Source: Shewanella sp. ANA-3 (GTDB lineage: Bacteria > Pseudomonadota > Gammaproteobacteria > Enterobacterales > Shewanellaceae). From it: DNA of 64,000 bases. The stretch is from contig NC_008573.1 of the NCBI RefSeq assembly GCF_000203935.1, positions 186,001-250,000 of the forward strand. The letters are read 5' to 3'. A program made the translations under genes and the position numbers. The notes below the pieces were generated by a model, which was not told where the DNA came from, searched no databases, and saw only the letters and a program-made list of their open reading frames with translations. This document shows positions 1-9,316 of this stretch, piece by piece; position 1 is the stretch's first letter, and every line of letters begins with the position of its first letter.

Positions 1-752
1 GCGATGTTGCCGATATTAAGGTCGTTTCCGGACCAACCATGCTGAAAACCGAAAATGCCCGGCCAGCCAGCTGGATTTATGTTGATGCCCGCGGCAGGGA
101 CATGGTGTCGGTGGTGAACGATATTAAGACGGCCATCAGTGAGAAAGTGAAACTGAGACCGGGGACCAGTGTGGCATTCTCAGGACAGTTTGAATTACTC
201 GAGCACGCCAATAAGAAATTAAAACTGATGGTACCGATGACGGTGATGATCATCTTCATCCTGTTATATCTGGCATTCCGCAGGGTTGATGAAGCCCTGT
301 TGATCCTGATGAGCCTGCCGTTTGCCCTGGTTGGCGGGATATGGTTCCTGTACTGGCAGGGCTTCCATATGTCAGTGGCGACCGGAACCGGGTTTATCGC
401 CCTGGCCGGGGTGGCAGCAGAGTTTGGCGTGGTCATGCTGATGTATCTGCGTCATGCCATTGAAGCGCACCCGAAATTGTCCCGTAAAGAGACGTTCACA
501 CCGGAAGGCCTTGATGAAGCCCTCTATCATGGTGCCGTACTGCGTGTCCGGCCGAAAGCCATGACCGTGGCGGTGATCGTTGCGGGTCTGCTGCCAATAC
601 TCTGGGGAACCGGTGCAGGTTCAGAAGTCATGAGCCGTATCGCGGCACCCATGATTGGTGGGATGATCACGGCTCCGCTGCTGTCCCTGTTCATTATTCC
701 TGCCGCCTACAAATTAATCTGGCTGCGCAGACATAAAAAAAGCGTGTCCTGA
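1..752 (+). CDS. silA: SilA/CusA heavy-metal RND efflux pump, C-terminal part
   Basis: The reading frame is open from the window edge and ends at TGA 750-752, so only the last ~249 residues are present; the family is about 1,040 residues. This is the end of the second periplasmic domain and the last membrane helices of a CusA-type proton-driven inner-membrane Ag(I)/Cu(I) exporter. Recognisable blocks are [19 protein letters not shown], a [19 protein letters not shown] segment and [11 protein letters not shown]. CusA-type pumps join a CusB adaptor and CusC outer-membrane channel, which would lie left of the window. silP and the DUF411 gene follow, the usual order of enterobacterial sil/pco islands. 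SilA is preferred over CusA on that context. Confidence 0.95.
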   Translation, partial: DVADIKVVSGPTMLKTENARPASWIYVDARGRDMVSVVNDIKTAISEKVKLRPGTSVAFSGQFELLEHANKKLKLMVPMTVMIIFILLYLAFRRVDEALLILMSLPFALVGGIWFLYWQGFHMSVATGTGFIALAGVAAEFGVVMLMYLRHAIEAHPKLSRKETFTPEGLDEALYHGAVLRVRPKAMTVAVIVAGLLPILWGTGAGSEVMSRIAAPMIGGMITAPLLSLFIIPAAYKLIWLRRHKKSVS

Positions 753-760
753 ACCTGAAA

Positions 761-787
761 GGGCACCCCCTGTGGGTGTCCTTCTTT
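761..787 (+). terminator. Hairpin after silA
   Basis: An 8-bp stem GGGCACCC/GGGTGTCC (one G-T pair) with a short loop is followed by TTCTTT, between the silA stop and the next gene. It probably attenuates transcription between the efflux pump and downstream genes. Confidence 0.5.
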
Positions 788-838
788 ACTGATTCACCCT
801 GACGTCAGGGTTTATATCGATAATATACAGAGGTGAGT

Positions 839-1279
839 ATGAAAAAAGTGGTTCTAATGGCGCTGGCTCTCGGCCTTTCACTACCCGCGATGGCGAGTGA
901 AAAAGTGATTGATATGTACAAATCTGAAAACTGTGGCTGTTGTTCCCTGTGGGGCAAAGCGATGGAAAAAGACGGGTTTGAAGTACGAACTCACGTCATG
1001 AATGATCAGGCGCTGTCAGCCCTGAAAGAAAAGCATGCTATTCCTGCAGGACTACGAAGTTGTCATACCGCGGTTGCCGGTAATTTGATCATTGAAGGCC
1101 ATGTGCCTGCGACAACGATACATAAGGCAATGCAGTCTGGTTCGGGTATATACGGTCTCGCCACCCCCGGTATGCCAGCAGGAAGTCCTGTAATGGAGAT
1201 GGGAGCCCGAAAAGAGGCTTACGATGTTATCGCATTCTCACCGGATGGAAGTAAAAAAGTCTTCCAGCGAATCGAATAG
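839..1279 (+). CDS. DUF411 periplasmic metal-binding protein (orf105-type, sil island)
   Basis: A 146-residue protein with a clear signal peptide (MKKVVLMALALGLSLPAMA) and a Cys cluster, ENCGCCSLW, at the start of the mature protein, as in DUF411 proteins of sil/cus islands. Other conserved pieces are CHTAVAGNLIIEGHVP and ATPGMPAGSPVME. The ATG at 839 is chosen because it follows an AGAGGTG ribosome-binding site; a GTG at 833 in frame is less likely. The family is associated with periplasmic Cu(I)/Ag(I) handling beside the pump; exact role is not settled. Confidence 0.9.
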   Translation: MKKVVLMALALGLSLPAMASEKVIDMYKSENCGCCSLWGKAMEKDGFEVRTHVMNDQALSALKEKHAIPAGLRSCHTAVAGNLIIEGHVPATTIHKAMQSGSGIYGLATPGMPAGSPVMEMGARKEAYDVIAFSPDGSKKVFQRIE

Positions 1280-1405
1280 TCAGCGGAACGGCTGATAACG
1301 GGACGCTGGTAGCAGGCACTCCTGTGCCGGCGATATTCGTGGTAATCGCATCCATGACATACCCTGAAGACAGAAGATGCTTCGGTATGCATAAGGAGAG
1401 TTACT

Positions 1406-3853
1406 GTGAAAAATGACAATGCAGTGCAACACAACAACCAGACTGCTTCTGAGCAGACATTATCCCCGGACGAGGGCCACGTATTGCATAAGGTGAGAGA
1501 TCCCGTGTGCGGGATGGCCATCCTGCCCGACAGGGCGCACAGCAGCATTCGATACCAGGACCATCAACTTTATTTCTGCTCCGCCAGCTGTGAGAGTAAA
1601 TTTAAAGCCCATCCCGATCGTTATCTTACCGAAGATGCCTGTGAACATTCCCATCACCATCACCACGATCATCACGAAGTCAGCCCTGATCAGATAAAAC
1701 AGCCTCACCACCAGGCGGAAAAAGAGAATTCTGAAGGTGTGTGGACATGTCCGATGCACCCGGAGATACGCCGCAATGGTCCCGGAAGCTGTCCTGTCTG
1801 TGGAATGGCACTGGAGCCGCTCGTAGCTACGGCATCCACGGGGCCGAGTGATGAACTTCACGACATGACAAGACGCTTCTGGCTGGGGTTGTTGCTGGCG
1901 TTTCCGGTTCTGGTACTCGAAATGGGATCTCATCTGTTTCCCGACTTGAGGAATACAGTACCGCCACAGTACAACACATGGCTGCAGCTGCTTCTGGCCT
2001 CCCCTGTCGTGTTGTGGTGTGGCTGGCCATTCTTCGCCCGGGCCGGAATGTCGTTACGTAACCGCTCCCTGAATATGTTTACCCTTGTTGCAATGGGGAC
2101 CGGGGTAGCCTGGGTTTACAGCGTCATTGCAACCGTCTTCCCCTCCTGGTTTCCTGCATCGTTCAGAAACATGGATGGCCTGGTGGCCGTTTATTTTGAA
2201 GCCGCAGCAGTTATTACGGTGCTTGTTCTGCTGGGACAGGTTCTTGAGCTGCGGGCACGGGAACAAACCTCAGGCGCCATTACTGCGCTTCTGAACCTTG
2301 CCCCCAAAACCGCCAGACGGCTGGATCATGACGGTCATGAAACGGATATTAATGCGGAAGATGTCCTGCCTGGCGATAAGCTCCGCATCAGACCTGGAGA
2401 GAGTATTCCGGTCGACGGTATCGTGATCGAAGGCAAAACAACCGTTGATGAATCGATGGTGACCGGGGAGTCTATGCCGGTTACCAAAACGAAGGGTGAC
2501 CCTGTCATTGGGGGGACGATTAATCAGACAGGTAGTCTTATCATCCGTGCAGAGAAAGTCGGTGATGAAACGATGCTCTCACGAATTGTTCAGATGGTCG
2601 CTGATGCACAGCGTTCGCGTGCCCCCATCCAGAGAATGGCTGACAGCGTTTCAGGCTGGTTTGTTCCTCTGGTGATACTTATCGCGGTTGTTGCTTTCGT
2701 GATCTGGTCTGTCTGGGGGCCCGAGCCCAGGATGGCGCACGGTCTGATTGCGGCTGTGTCGGTCCTGATTATTGCCTGCCCCTGCGCACTGGGGCTGGCC
2801 ACACCGATGTCGATAATGGTGGGGGTAGGCAAAGGAGCCCAGGCCGGGGTGTTAATCAGGAATGCCGAAGCCCTTGAGCGTCTTGAAAAAGTGGACACGC
2901 TGGTTGTCGACAAAACAGGCACGCTCACGGAAGGTTCGCCTACGGTGACAGGGATTATCAGTCTCAATCCGGGTGGGGAAGCATCTCTTTTACGTGTAGC
3001 GGCCGCAGTGGAAAAAGGCTCGCAGCATCCGCTGGGTATGGCTGTAGTCCGGGCAGCCCAGCACAGGGGGATCATGATACCCGCAGTCAGTGATTTCAAT
3101 GCTCCGTCGGGGAAAGGTGTTTCAGGCGATGTTGAAGGTCAACGGGTTGTTATTGGTAATGAACTGGCTATGCAGGAAAACAGTATCGTTATTGATAATC
3201 AAAAGGCCGTTGCGGATACGTTGCGGATGGAAGGCGCTACCGTTATCTATGTGGCCACAGATGGGTACCTTGCAGGCCTGATAGCTATCTCGGATCCCGT
3301 GAAAGCAACCACGCCGGATGCGCTTAAAGCTTTGCGTCAGGCGGGGATCCGCATTGTTATGCTCACCGGGGATAACCAGCTTACTGCTGAAGCAGTCGCA
3401 CGGAAACTGGGAATAGATGAGGTTGAAGCCGGAATTCTGCCGGATGGCAAAAAAGCAGTGATAACCCGACTGAAAGAGTCTGGCCATGTGGTTGCGATGG
3501 CCGGAGACGGTGTGAATGATGCCCCGGCGCTGGCAGCGGCTGACGTGGGTATAGCCATGGGAACGGGTACAGATGTGGCAATTGAAAGTGCCGGAGTCAC
3601 CCTTCTCAAAGGCGACCTGATGATACTGAACAGGGCCCGTCATCTGTCAGAGATCACCATGAAAAATATCCGTCAGAATCTGTTTTTTGCATTTATCTAC
3701 AACGCACTTGGCGTGCCTGTGGCTGCAGGTCTGCTTTATCCTGTGTATGGAATACTGCTGTCGCCAGTTATTGCGGCGGCGGCCATGGCTCTTTCCTCCG
3801 TCAGCGTCATTGTGAATGCGTTGCGTCTGAAAAGTGTCAGGCTCGGGAAATAA
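1406..3853 (+). CDS. silP: SilP, P1B-type Ag+/Cu+ exporting ATPase
   Basis: 815 residues, GTG start preceded by AAGGAGAG. Domain order: YHS-type metal domain near residues 30-70 (DPVCGM and [11 protein letters not shown]), a His-rich stretch [11 protein letters not shown] near 85, a heavy-metal-binding finger near 115 ([20 protein letters not shown]), then a P-type ATPase with TGES, the intramembrane CPC ([13 protein letters not shown]), phosphorylation motif [15 protein letters not shown] and [10 protein letters not shown]. It pumps Ag+/Cu+ from cytoplasm to periplasm, where the SilCBA pump takes over. The His-rich and HMBD fingers replace the usual HMA repeat and are typical of SilP. Full length and intact. 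Confidence 0.96.
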   Translation: MKNDNAVQHNNQTASEQTLSPDEGHVLHKVRDPVCGMAILPDRAHSSIRYQDHQLYFCSASCESKFKAHPDRYLTEDACEHSHHHHHDHHEVSPDQIKQPHHQAEKENSEGVWTCPMHPEIRRNGPGSCPVCGMALEPLVATASTGPSDELHDMTRRFWLGLLLAFPVLVLEMGSHLFPDLRNTVPPQYNTWLQLLLASPVVLWCGWPFFARAGMSLRNRSLNMFTLVAMGTGVAWVYSVIATVFPSWFPASFRNMDGLVAVYFEAAAVITVLVLLGQVLELRAREQTSGAITALLNLAPKTARRLDHDGHETDINAEDVLPGDKLRIRPGESIPVDGIVIEGKTTVDESMVTGESMPVTKTKGDPVIGGTINQTGSLIIRAEKVGDETMLSRIVQMVADAQRSRAPIQRMADSVSGWFVPLVILIAVVAFVIWSVWGPEPRMAHGLIAAVSVLIIACPCALGLATPMSIMVGVGKGAQAGVLIRNAEALERLEKVDTLVVDKTGTLTEGSPTVTGIISLNPGGEASLLRVAAAVEKGSQHPLGMAVVRAAQHRGIMIPAVSDFNAPSGKGVSGDVEGQRVVIGNELAMQENSIVIDNQKAVADTLRMEGATVIYVATDGYLAGLIAISDPVKATTPDALKALRQAGIRIVMLTGDNQLTAEAVARKLGIDEVEAGILPDGKKAVITRLKESGHVVAMAGDGVNDAPALAAADVGIAMGTGTDVAIESAGVTLLKGDLMILNRARHLSEITMKNIRQNLFFAFIYNALGVPVAAGLLYPVYGILLSPVIAAAAMALSSVSVIVNALRLKSVRLGK

Positions 3854-3893
3854 CACTGAGTGAAGGGTCAGTTACGAACAGAAGGAGTCCAGT

Positions 3894-4091
3894 ATGAAAA
3901 GTACCACCTATGCGCTTATTGCTGTCGCCGCGATCGCGGCATTTGCCCTCCTGCGCGAACACTGGTCACATGTGGCAGGTTACTGGCCATATCTGTTATT
4001 GCTGGTCTGCCCGCTAATGCATCTTTTCCACGGCCACGGAGGGCATGGAGATCATCAACATCACGGAAGTGAAAACGATAAAAAAAATTAA
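3894..4091 (+). CDS. DUF2933 small membrane protein of sil/pco island
   Basis: 65 residues with two hydrophobic segments (about 5-19 and 28-44) and a His-rich tail HLFHGHGGHGDHQHHGSE, the signature of DUF2933 proteins. It lies 40 bp after silP, with AGAAGGAG before the ATG, so it is probably co-transcribed. The His tail suggests metal binding at the membrane; function is not established. Confidence 0.85.
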   Translation: MKSTTYALIAVAAIAAFALLREHWSHVAGYWPYLLLLVCPLMHLFHGHGGHGDHQHHGSENDKKN

Positions 4092-4099
4092 TCCGGCAG

Positions 4100-4122
4100 A
4101 CGGGGCCGCGTCGCGGTCCCGT
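4100..4122. terminator. Bidirectional terminator between convergent genes
   Basis: A strong GC-rich hairpin (ACGGGGCCGC / GCGGTCCCGT, 3-nt loop) lies between the ends of the + strand DUF2933 gene and the - strand peptidase. Runs of A on the left and TTATC on the right fit termination in both directions. Confidence 0.6.
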
Positions 4123-4124
4123 TA

Positions 4125-4862
4125 TCAGTCCAGGTATCGTTCGTAGTCTCTGGCATGCGCAAAGGCATGCTGTTCGAGTTTGTTATCAGCGGGTGCCGCT
4201 GCCCGGAACGCCAGAGAGTTAACAGGGTTGTTATTGATGACCAGCTCGTAATGCAGATGAGGACCGGATGAACGTCCGCTGTTACCGGATAACGCAATAG
4301 CACCTCCCCGTGTAACCCTGGCCCCTTTAGTAACGAGTATTTTATTGAGGTGGAGATAGCGAGTTTTAACACCGGCTTTTCCCGTTACTTCAACAAAATA
4401 TCCCATGGTACTGTTGTATTCGGCCCGGGTGATTTTTCCGTCGATGACGCTGACTATTTTCGTGTTCATGGGCATGGAATAATCAATGCCATTATGGGGA
4501 CTCACTTTTCCCGATACCGGGTTAAGTCTTGCAGGATTGAAAGGCGAACTGAGTCTTGCTGTGGCCGGTAACGGATAATCGAGACTGCCTTTCCCGGAAG
4601 TATCGGAAAGGTTATAGAACTTTTTATCTGATATACGATACGCCGTGTAATTAAATGAACCGGACGTAAATTTATAGGCCACGACATGTGATTTTCCCGC
4701 TTTCTTTTGCAGTACGAGTTTTAATGATTCATTTTTTTTCAAATGCCGCAGATTAAACCGGGAAGGCAAGGAGCGCTGAAGAGTAGCGATCTCGTTCGAT
4801 TCCAGCCCCGAGCGGGTGGCTGAAAGGTAGGCATTTTCTTTTACGACATCGGTAGAATACAT
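4125..4862 (-). CDS. pcoG: M23 peptidoglycan DD-metallopeptidase of the pco/sil island
   Basis: 245 residues. The C-terminal half is an M23 (LytM) domain: HNGIDYSMPMNTKIVSV supplies the first zinc ligands (HxxxD), and SGPHLHYELVINN supplies the HxH motif. The N-terminal part is an OapA/LysM-like connecting region. No signal peptide is visible at the chosen start (MYSTDVVKENAYLSATRSG), which is odd for a cell-wall enzyme, so the annotated start may be too short or export non-classical. Position between silP and pcoE matches pcoG of enterobacterial copper/silver islands. Confidence 0.85.
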   Translation of the reverse strand: MYSTDVVKENAYLSATRSGLESNEIATLQRSLPSRFNLRHLKKNESLKLVLQKKAGKSHVVAYKFTSGSFNYTAYRISDKKFYNLSDTSGKGSLDYPLPATARLSSPFNPARLNPVSGKVSPHNGIDYSMPMNTKIVSVIDGKITRAEYNSTMGYFVEVTGKAGVKTRYLHLNKILVTKGARVTRGGAIALSGNSGRSSGPHLHYELVINNNPVNSLAFRAAAPADNKLEQHAFAHARDYERYLD

Positions 4863-4954
4863 TTACTGGAATTCGCCGTTAGCATGAACACTGCGGCGTA
4901 TGCTAGGGGTTTTCAGGAGGCGTGTCATCTGTCAGTTAATCGGGAGCACCGTTG

Positions 4955-5041
4955 ATGGTCGTCATTTTTGTAACATATCTTGTTTCCCGTTTGCTCCTGA
5001 AGCTCTGGGAACTGTATGACCAGCCCGACGGTGATGATTAA
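4955..5041 (+). CDS. Possible 28-residue membrane peptide
   Basis: A short frame encoding MVVIFVTYLVSRLLLKLWEL followed by an acidic tail DQPDGDD. It has CGGGAG upstream of the ATG and a single hydrophobic helix with an inside-positive, acidic-tail design like known small membrane proteins. It lies in the gap between the pcoG and pcoE genes on the opposite strand. Recognition is by structure only. Confidence 0.35.
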   Translation: MVVIFVTYLVSRLLLKLWELYDQPDGDD

Positions 5042-5150
5042 CGGGACTGAAACAGGTTACGGCAGAGCAATATGGGGCTCATGTCCTGCTACGTAACCCG
5101 TCAGTAAAGCCCTGCTGCGCACCTGACGCTAAGCACTAACCCGCCTGCAG

Positions 5151-5600
5151 TTACCTGGTCGAATACAGCCCGCGAAGCTTTCTTGCCTGCGTCTGATGTG
5201 CTTCCGCACCGGCATTATTGACCTGCTCATGCACGAGAGCGGCTTTTTCTCCGGCATTCAGTTCGTTAAAAGAAGAAGACGAGGTCTTTGAATTTGCATC
5301 ACTGCCGGACAGCATTTTTTTATGTTCCTCAATCATTTTCTGATGCGCATAGGACGCGCTGTTGTTCATAAATGAATGAGCAACAATGGCCCTTTCATGT
5401 TCATTCATTTCAGAGAATGAGGGCGTGTTGTTTTTATTAACCCTGTCCGGTAAGTTTTCATGCGTCGAGGAATTCACATGACTGACGGCTGAGGCATTAT
5501 TAACAAATCGATGTGCTTCATGGGCAATATCACTGGACTGAGCAAAAGCTGCCCCACAAAATAAAGCTGTAAACGCAGTGGTCGTGATTAATATATTCAT
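5151..5600 (-). CDS. pcoE: PcoE/SilE-family periplasmic Cu/Ag-binding protein
   Basis: 149 residues with signal peptide MNILITTTAFTALFCGAAFA. The mature chain has the repeat logic of PcoE/SilE: blocks like EMNEHERAIVAHSFMNNSAS, AHQKMIEEHKKML and GEKAALVHEQVNNAGAEAHQ, rich in His and Met that bind Ag+/Cu+. These proteins are intrinsically disordered metal sponges of the periplasm. It is divergent from pcoA over a shared regulatory region, the arrangement of pcoE1 in copper/silver islands. Confidence 0.88.
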   Translation of the reverse strand: MNILITTTAFTALFCGAAFAQSSDIAHEAHRFVNNASAVSHVNSSTHENLPDRVNKNNTPSFSEMNEHERAIVAHSFMNNSASYAHQKMIEEHKKMLSGSDANSKTSSSSFNELNAGEKAALVHEQVNNAGAEAHQTQARKLRGLYSTR

Positions 5601-5700
5601 GTGTAATTACCTTCTGAGGTACATAAAAGATATCCTTATGATCATATATAAAAATAATCAACCTGTGGGGAAGATGACGTAAATGTAATACAGCTATGTA

Positions 5701-5718
5701 CATTACACGATTGTAATG
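5701..5718. promoter_or_regulatory. Candidate copper-responsive operator between pcoE and pcoA
   Basis: A perfect inverted repeat CATTAC-N6-GTAATG lies in the divergent pcoE/pcoA intergenic region, the expected place for a PcoR/CusR-type copper box. Assignment is by position and symmetry. Confidence 0.5.
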
Positions 5719-5834
5719 AATTTGTTTCTTAAGGTGTGCTAGATTCATTTCATTGTAAGTGGATGAACCAGTAATTTAATTTAAATCGGTTCTCGAATTC
5801 TGTCAGTAACCATACTTTAAATAAGGGAATGCGC

Positions 5835-6008
5835 ATGCTGTTGAAAACGTCTCGACGAACTTTCCTGAAGGGGTTAACCCTCTCTGGCGTAGCCGGAAGT
5901 CTTGGCGTATGGAGCTTCAATGCGCGTTCCAGTCTGAGCCTGCCAGTTGCCGCATCCCTGCAGGGTACTCAGTTTGACCTGACCATTGGTGAAACGGCCG
6001 TCAATATC
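5835..6008 (+). pseudogene. pcoA: pcoA, 5' fragment (multicopper oxidase), truncated by IS5
   Basis: The first 58 codons of PcoA, a periplasmic multicopper oxidase normally about 600 residues. The Tat signal is intact (MLLKTSRRTFLKGLTLSG, twin Arg) and the mature start reads LQGTQFDLTIGETAVNI. After codon ATC 6006-6008 the sequence becomes the antisense of an IS5-family transposase, and the frame stops at 6117-6119. None of the copper ligands remain, so no oxidase can be made. pcoBCDRS are absent from the window. Confidence 0.9.
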
Positions 6009-6195
6009 CAGAGGTTGAGCGCCTGCTCGTCTATCCAAAAAGTCAGTGAGCTTCGGTTGGTCAACGCCTTGTTATATTCCGGCCAATTGGTAATGCGAGA
6101 TTTAGATTTGCCCATCTGATAGCGGTTCCTGCGTGGTATTCACAGGATCTGATCGCATCTGAGACGGAAGGTTCATTCATTTAGGCAACAACGCC
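6009..6195 (-). mobile_element. IS5-family element, 5' end fragment
   Basis: Reading leftward, the fragment has the terminal repeat GGCGTTGTTGCCTAAA (complement at 6180-6195), a leader, then an ATG at 6115 encoding MGKSKSRITNWPEYNKALTN and ITFWIDEQ-like residues typical of IS5-group transposase N-termini, for 36 codons. It breaks exactly where pcoA begins. A second, 3' fragment of the same kind of element is at 8494-9254 in the same orientation. Confidence 0.85.
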
Positions 6196-6442
6196 TATTC
6201 AACACAGTGCCATTTTACACTGGCTTTAGGCTAACGCTTATGCGTACTTTATAAATATCAGGGAGGCCAACAGAACTCATATACTAAAAAATGCATTACA
6301 GTTGTTCCATTTCACCAGCGCCGTATACTGCTGAGAGGAGTAGCTTTTGGAATGAAGTAGTTATTTTTAGTCTTCTAGAATTTTCCTTTAATGCAAGGAA
6401 AGTTGTTCTGGTCAACCCAATTGGGCACTTTAAGTTATGCTA

Positions 6443-7609
6443 CTATTTAGTTTTAAACATCCCTAATTGGCGAACAATTTTTTCAGTAACTTGAGTTAAG
6501 CTATGGCCCTGCTGCTCTAATTCGATGCAATCATTTGAGTTGGAGCTTGAGAGGTGTTTTAGCACCTCAATTTCCTTACTTACATCACCAACTAATCTAT
6601 TTACATAGAGGATATCCAAATTATTATTTGTTCTATCTTGCCCAATCAAAGTTAAAATTTCACTGATGTTTTTACATGCAACGCCTAATTCTGACTGGCT
6701 CGTTGTTGTGTAATCCGATAGTAGAACAATTGCAGATGTTTGTGATTTCATATGATGACCAGCATCAAGAACCGCTTTAGATATTCCTGATATAATTTGA
6801 TTAATTTCATCTAAACTACTTTGGGTTGATTTGGCTAGATTTCTGACCTCATCGGCAACAACGGCAAAGCCTCGTCCATGCTCTCCAGCCCTAGCGGCTT
6901 CAATGGCAGCATTTAAAGCCAATAGATTGGTTTGATCGGCTAGGTTATTAATAACGGATACCACTCCCTCAATGGCTTTTGTTTGTTGAGAAAGTTGATA
7001 AAATTTTTCTTGGAGTTCATCATTACTTGCAATAAACGAGCTTAAATCTTTAACCATAGCCCCCATATATTCGTTTGATCGAACAAGCCCTATTTGCGTA
7101 TTTTCTACTTGTTCACGTGTTTTTTCTGCTTTAGCTTGTAATGCTAGAGAGGTTTGATCTAAGGCCTCTATTTGTGAAGTGAGAATACTGACCCGATTAT
7201 CTTGCTCATTGATACGCGATGAAATATTTTGCGCTTTAACTTTTAGAAGATCTGATATTTCATCAGAAGCTATGGCCTGTTGCTGAATATCGATTAGTGC
7301 AATTTTTACATTTTCTCTAAATGTATTGATAACACTAAGAACTTTTTCCATTTCACTGTTATATAAGCTATTGATGGTACATGGAACTGAAAGATCTTTT
7401 CTTTCAAAGTGTTTCATGTATTCGGTAACTTTTTTTAAGGAGTCAACTCCCCAAACTTTTTCATCAATATCATGAATAATCAAAAATATTGTAATAATGT
7501 ACTGAATGATCTGTGAAAATATTAGATCTGTGAAAAAGGTTGCATTCATGAAAAGTACAATAGCACCTAACCAATGGATAAACCTCATGCGAATAAATAA
7601 TGAACGCAT
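6443..7609 (-). CDS. Methyl-accepting chemotaxis-type signalling protein without sensor domain
   Basis: 388 residues. Two adjacent hydrophobic helices (about 10-27 and 30-46) are joined by almost no loop, so there is no periplasmic ligand-binding domain. A coiled coil (about 90-180) leads to a well conserved hairpin tip ([20 protein letters not shown] then [15 protein letters not shown]), which binds CheA/CheW. The C-terminus lacks the CheR/CheB pentapeptide. It may report membrane state or act as a partner of other receptors. AT-rich, unlike the flanking transposons; it lies in a segment framed by two IS5 fragments. Confidence 0.85.
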   Translation of the reverse strand: MRSLFIRMRFIHWLGAIVLFMNATFFTDLIFSQIIQYIITIFLIIHDIDEKVWGVDSLKKVTEYMKHFERKDLSVPCTINSLYNSEMEKVLSVINTFRENVKIALIDIQQQAIASDEISDLLKVKAQNISSRINEQDNRVSILTSQIEALDQTSLALQAKAEKTREQVENTQIGLVRSNEYMGAMVKDLSSFIASNDELQEKFYQLSQQTKAIEGVVSVINNLADQTNLLALNAAIEAARAGEHGRGFAVVADEVRNLAKSTQSSLDEINQIISGISKAVLDAGHHMKSQTSAIVLLSDYTTTSQSELGVACKNISEILTLIGQDRTNNNLDILYVNRLVGDVSKEIEVLKHLSSSNSNDCIELEQQGHSLTQVTEKIVRQLGMFKTK

Positions 7610-7995
7610 ATTTTCCTCTATGTTTTCGTAGTATCTTTTTTAAAAGTTTGAATATACTTTTAAAATTAGCTGACAAATAATATCATTTAGGCGTGATCTA
7701 AAATATTCATGGCATATTAAGTCGAATGAATTCTGGCCTATGTATTCGAAAACCAATCATAAGTATTCGAAGAATCATATCGACTGAGAAAAACTTGACT
7801 ATTAGTCATTTTTATATCAACCATAAACAACAAAAAATAGCCTAGATGAGTTTGAAGAGAGATAAGCATTGCTAGCTTATTTCCATTGCTTATTAATAAG
7901 CATGTATTATTTCTAATAAAAAGCACCATAAGCTATTTTTTAATTAGTGCCCTGCTATACATGTAAGTTGATATTAAAATTCTAAAGCAAGTGGT
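7610..7995. other. AT-rich gap with no gene seen
   Basis: Holds the upstream region of the chemoreceptor (ATG at 7609 preceded by AGAGGAAA) and AT-rich sequence with short GTATTCGA repeats near 7744 and 7763. No supported frame, RNA or terminator was recognised. Confidence 0.5.
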
Positions 7996-8181
7996 TTATG
8001 AACAAGAACCACAACAAAAACCAGGGGATTTAGGTTTTTCTACCGTTTTTACCTGTTCAGGTTGCTCAGTGTTTTTGGTATCCGTTGCAGTACTATCATC
8101 CGTGTCCGGCACAAATTGGGTAACATTTTTGGTTTTATCATCAGTTTTAGTGAACTTAGTCTTAGTCAATGATGAACTCAT
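7996..8181 (-). CDS. CCGSCS-motif small protein
   Basis: 61 residues, low complexity and hydrophilic, rich in Thr, Lys and Asp, ending in KPKSPGFCCGSCS. The invariant C-terminal CCGSCS is the signature of a small family named after it, found mainly in marine gammaproteobacteria; function unknown. An AGAGGTAG ribosome-binding site precedes the ATG. The extreme C-terminal cysteine cluster suggests metal binding or a modification handle. Confidence 0.75.
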   Translation of the reverse strand: MSSSLTKTKFTKTDDKTKNVTQFVPDTDDSTATDTKNTEQPEQVKTVEKPKSPGFCCGSCS

Positions 8182-8493
8182 CAGAACTACCTCTACTTAA
8201 TCTATTTAGGACTAGCATTCATTAAACATGCTTATATTGCGCATGTTATATTTGTTGAGTATTTTAGTCAACTATTCATTATTGCGTAATGCTTAAATAG
8301 TTTTAATTTATTTTTAGGCTTGACTATTAAGAGTATTTAAAAAAACGGAATAAAAATAAAGACTTGCTATATAGGCTATAGATTTACGCTGGCCAAATTC
8401 CAAGCAAAATATTGATTTTTTTAAGTTATTAACCACGACATCACTCCTTAAAACTGAAAGGTGCAAGTCAGCAGAAAGAGCGGACAGACAACC
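8182..8493. other. Intergenic region without a gene
   Basis: Contains the promoter region of the CCGSCS-motif gene and AT-rich sequence up to the IS5 terminal repeat at 8494. Nothing else was recognised. Confidence 0.4.
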
Positions 8494-9254
8494 TTGGCGT
8501 TGTTGCCTAAATCAATCTTAGGTATGCCTTTTCCTAAAAGGGTTCCTGGTATTAATTGACCCTCTGGCGAATAGGCATACCCAGTCCTATGACTTTGTTC
8601 ATCACTTTCACACCAGCCAGTGCCTCGCCGACTTGGCCGTTGTAGTCCCGCAGGCTCAATTTCGGGCTAATCAGTTGCTTGTAACGATACATAGCTGTTT
8701 CTGACAGGGAGCGTTGGTGATAGTCATTCTCTTGTTTCCATTGTTTGAGTTCATCACTTTTCAGAGCGCTGACGGCCTCGTTTCTGGGATGACCTTCTTC
8801 CCAATAACCTGCATTTTTTCGCGGCGGTATCGTAGGTTTACACCCTCTGCGTTTCAGCAGCTTATGACATTTTTTGGTGTCATAAGCACCGTCAGCTGAC
8901 ACTTGTTTTACCTTGCGCCTTAGTGGGTTTAATAACGTTGGGAGAACCTCACTATCTGCCACACTCTCTAAACTGACTTCGGCTGCGATGACTTCATGTG
9001 TGGCCGCATCTATCGCAAGGTGCAACTTACGCCAAGTTCGGCGTTTTTCCTTACCATGTTTACGCATTTTCCATTCACCTTCGCCATATACTTTCAGTCC
9101 TGTGGCATCGACAACTAAGTGAGCAATCGCGCCTCGGCAAGGGGGGCGGTAGTTAACTTTGACTGTCTTTGCCCGCTTGCTGATGCAGCTGTAACCAGGT
9201 GAAGTTAATTGCAGACTCATCAAACTAAACACTGAGTTGAGAAAACCTTCTAGT
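8494..9254 (-). mobile_element. IS5-family element, 3' part with truncated transposase
   Basis: The terminal repeat GGCGTTGTTGCCTAAA is at 8494-8509. The transposase frame (8552 to about 9253, reading leftward) starts within the protein (LEGFLNSVFSLMSLQL) and contains the IS5-type DDE core: VVDATGLKVYGEGEWK, SADGAYDTKKCHK, and NDYHQRSLSETAMYRYKQL. The first ~80 residues are missing because the Tn3-family terminus at 9255 cuts it. Inactive. Confidence 0.88.
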
Positions 9255-9290
9255 GGTCCGGCCGGTAAAAGCGTTGAATTTAGCCACCTC
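9255..9290. repeat. Terminal inverted repeat region of the Tn3-family element
   Basis: Shares its first 17 bases exactly, and more with mismatches, with 63196-63231, at the same distance (about 60 bp) from a tnpA stop codon. It joins IS5 sequence here and a DndC-like gene there, which fixes the outer boundary of the transposon. Confidence 0.75.
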
Positions 9291-9316
9291 TAACGTAACC
9301 GATTGAATATTATGAA

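Noticed and set aside
3122..3643. Frames opposite silP
   Set aside because: Shadow frames of a strongly conserved P-type ATPase.
6291..6494. 67-residue + strand frame beside the chemoreceptor
   Set aside because: Overlaps the end of the chemoreceptor, no ribosome-binding site and no family.
7738..7929. 63-residue - strand frame between chemoreceptor and CCGSCS gene
   Set aside because: Very AT-rich, no ribosome-binding site and no recognisable sequence.
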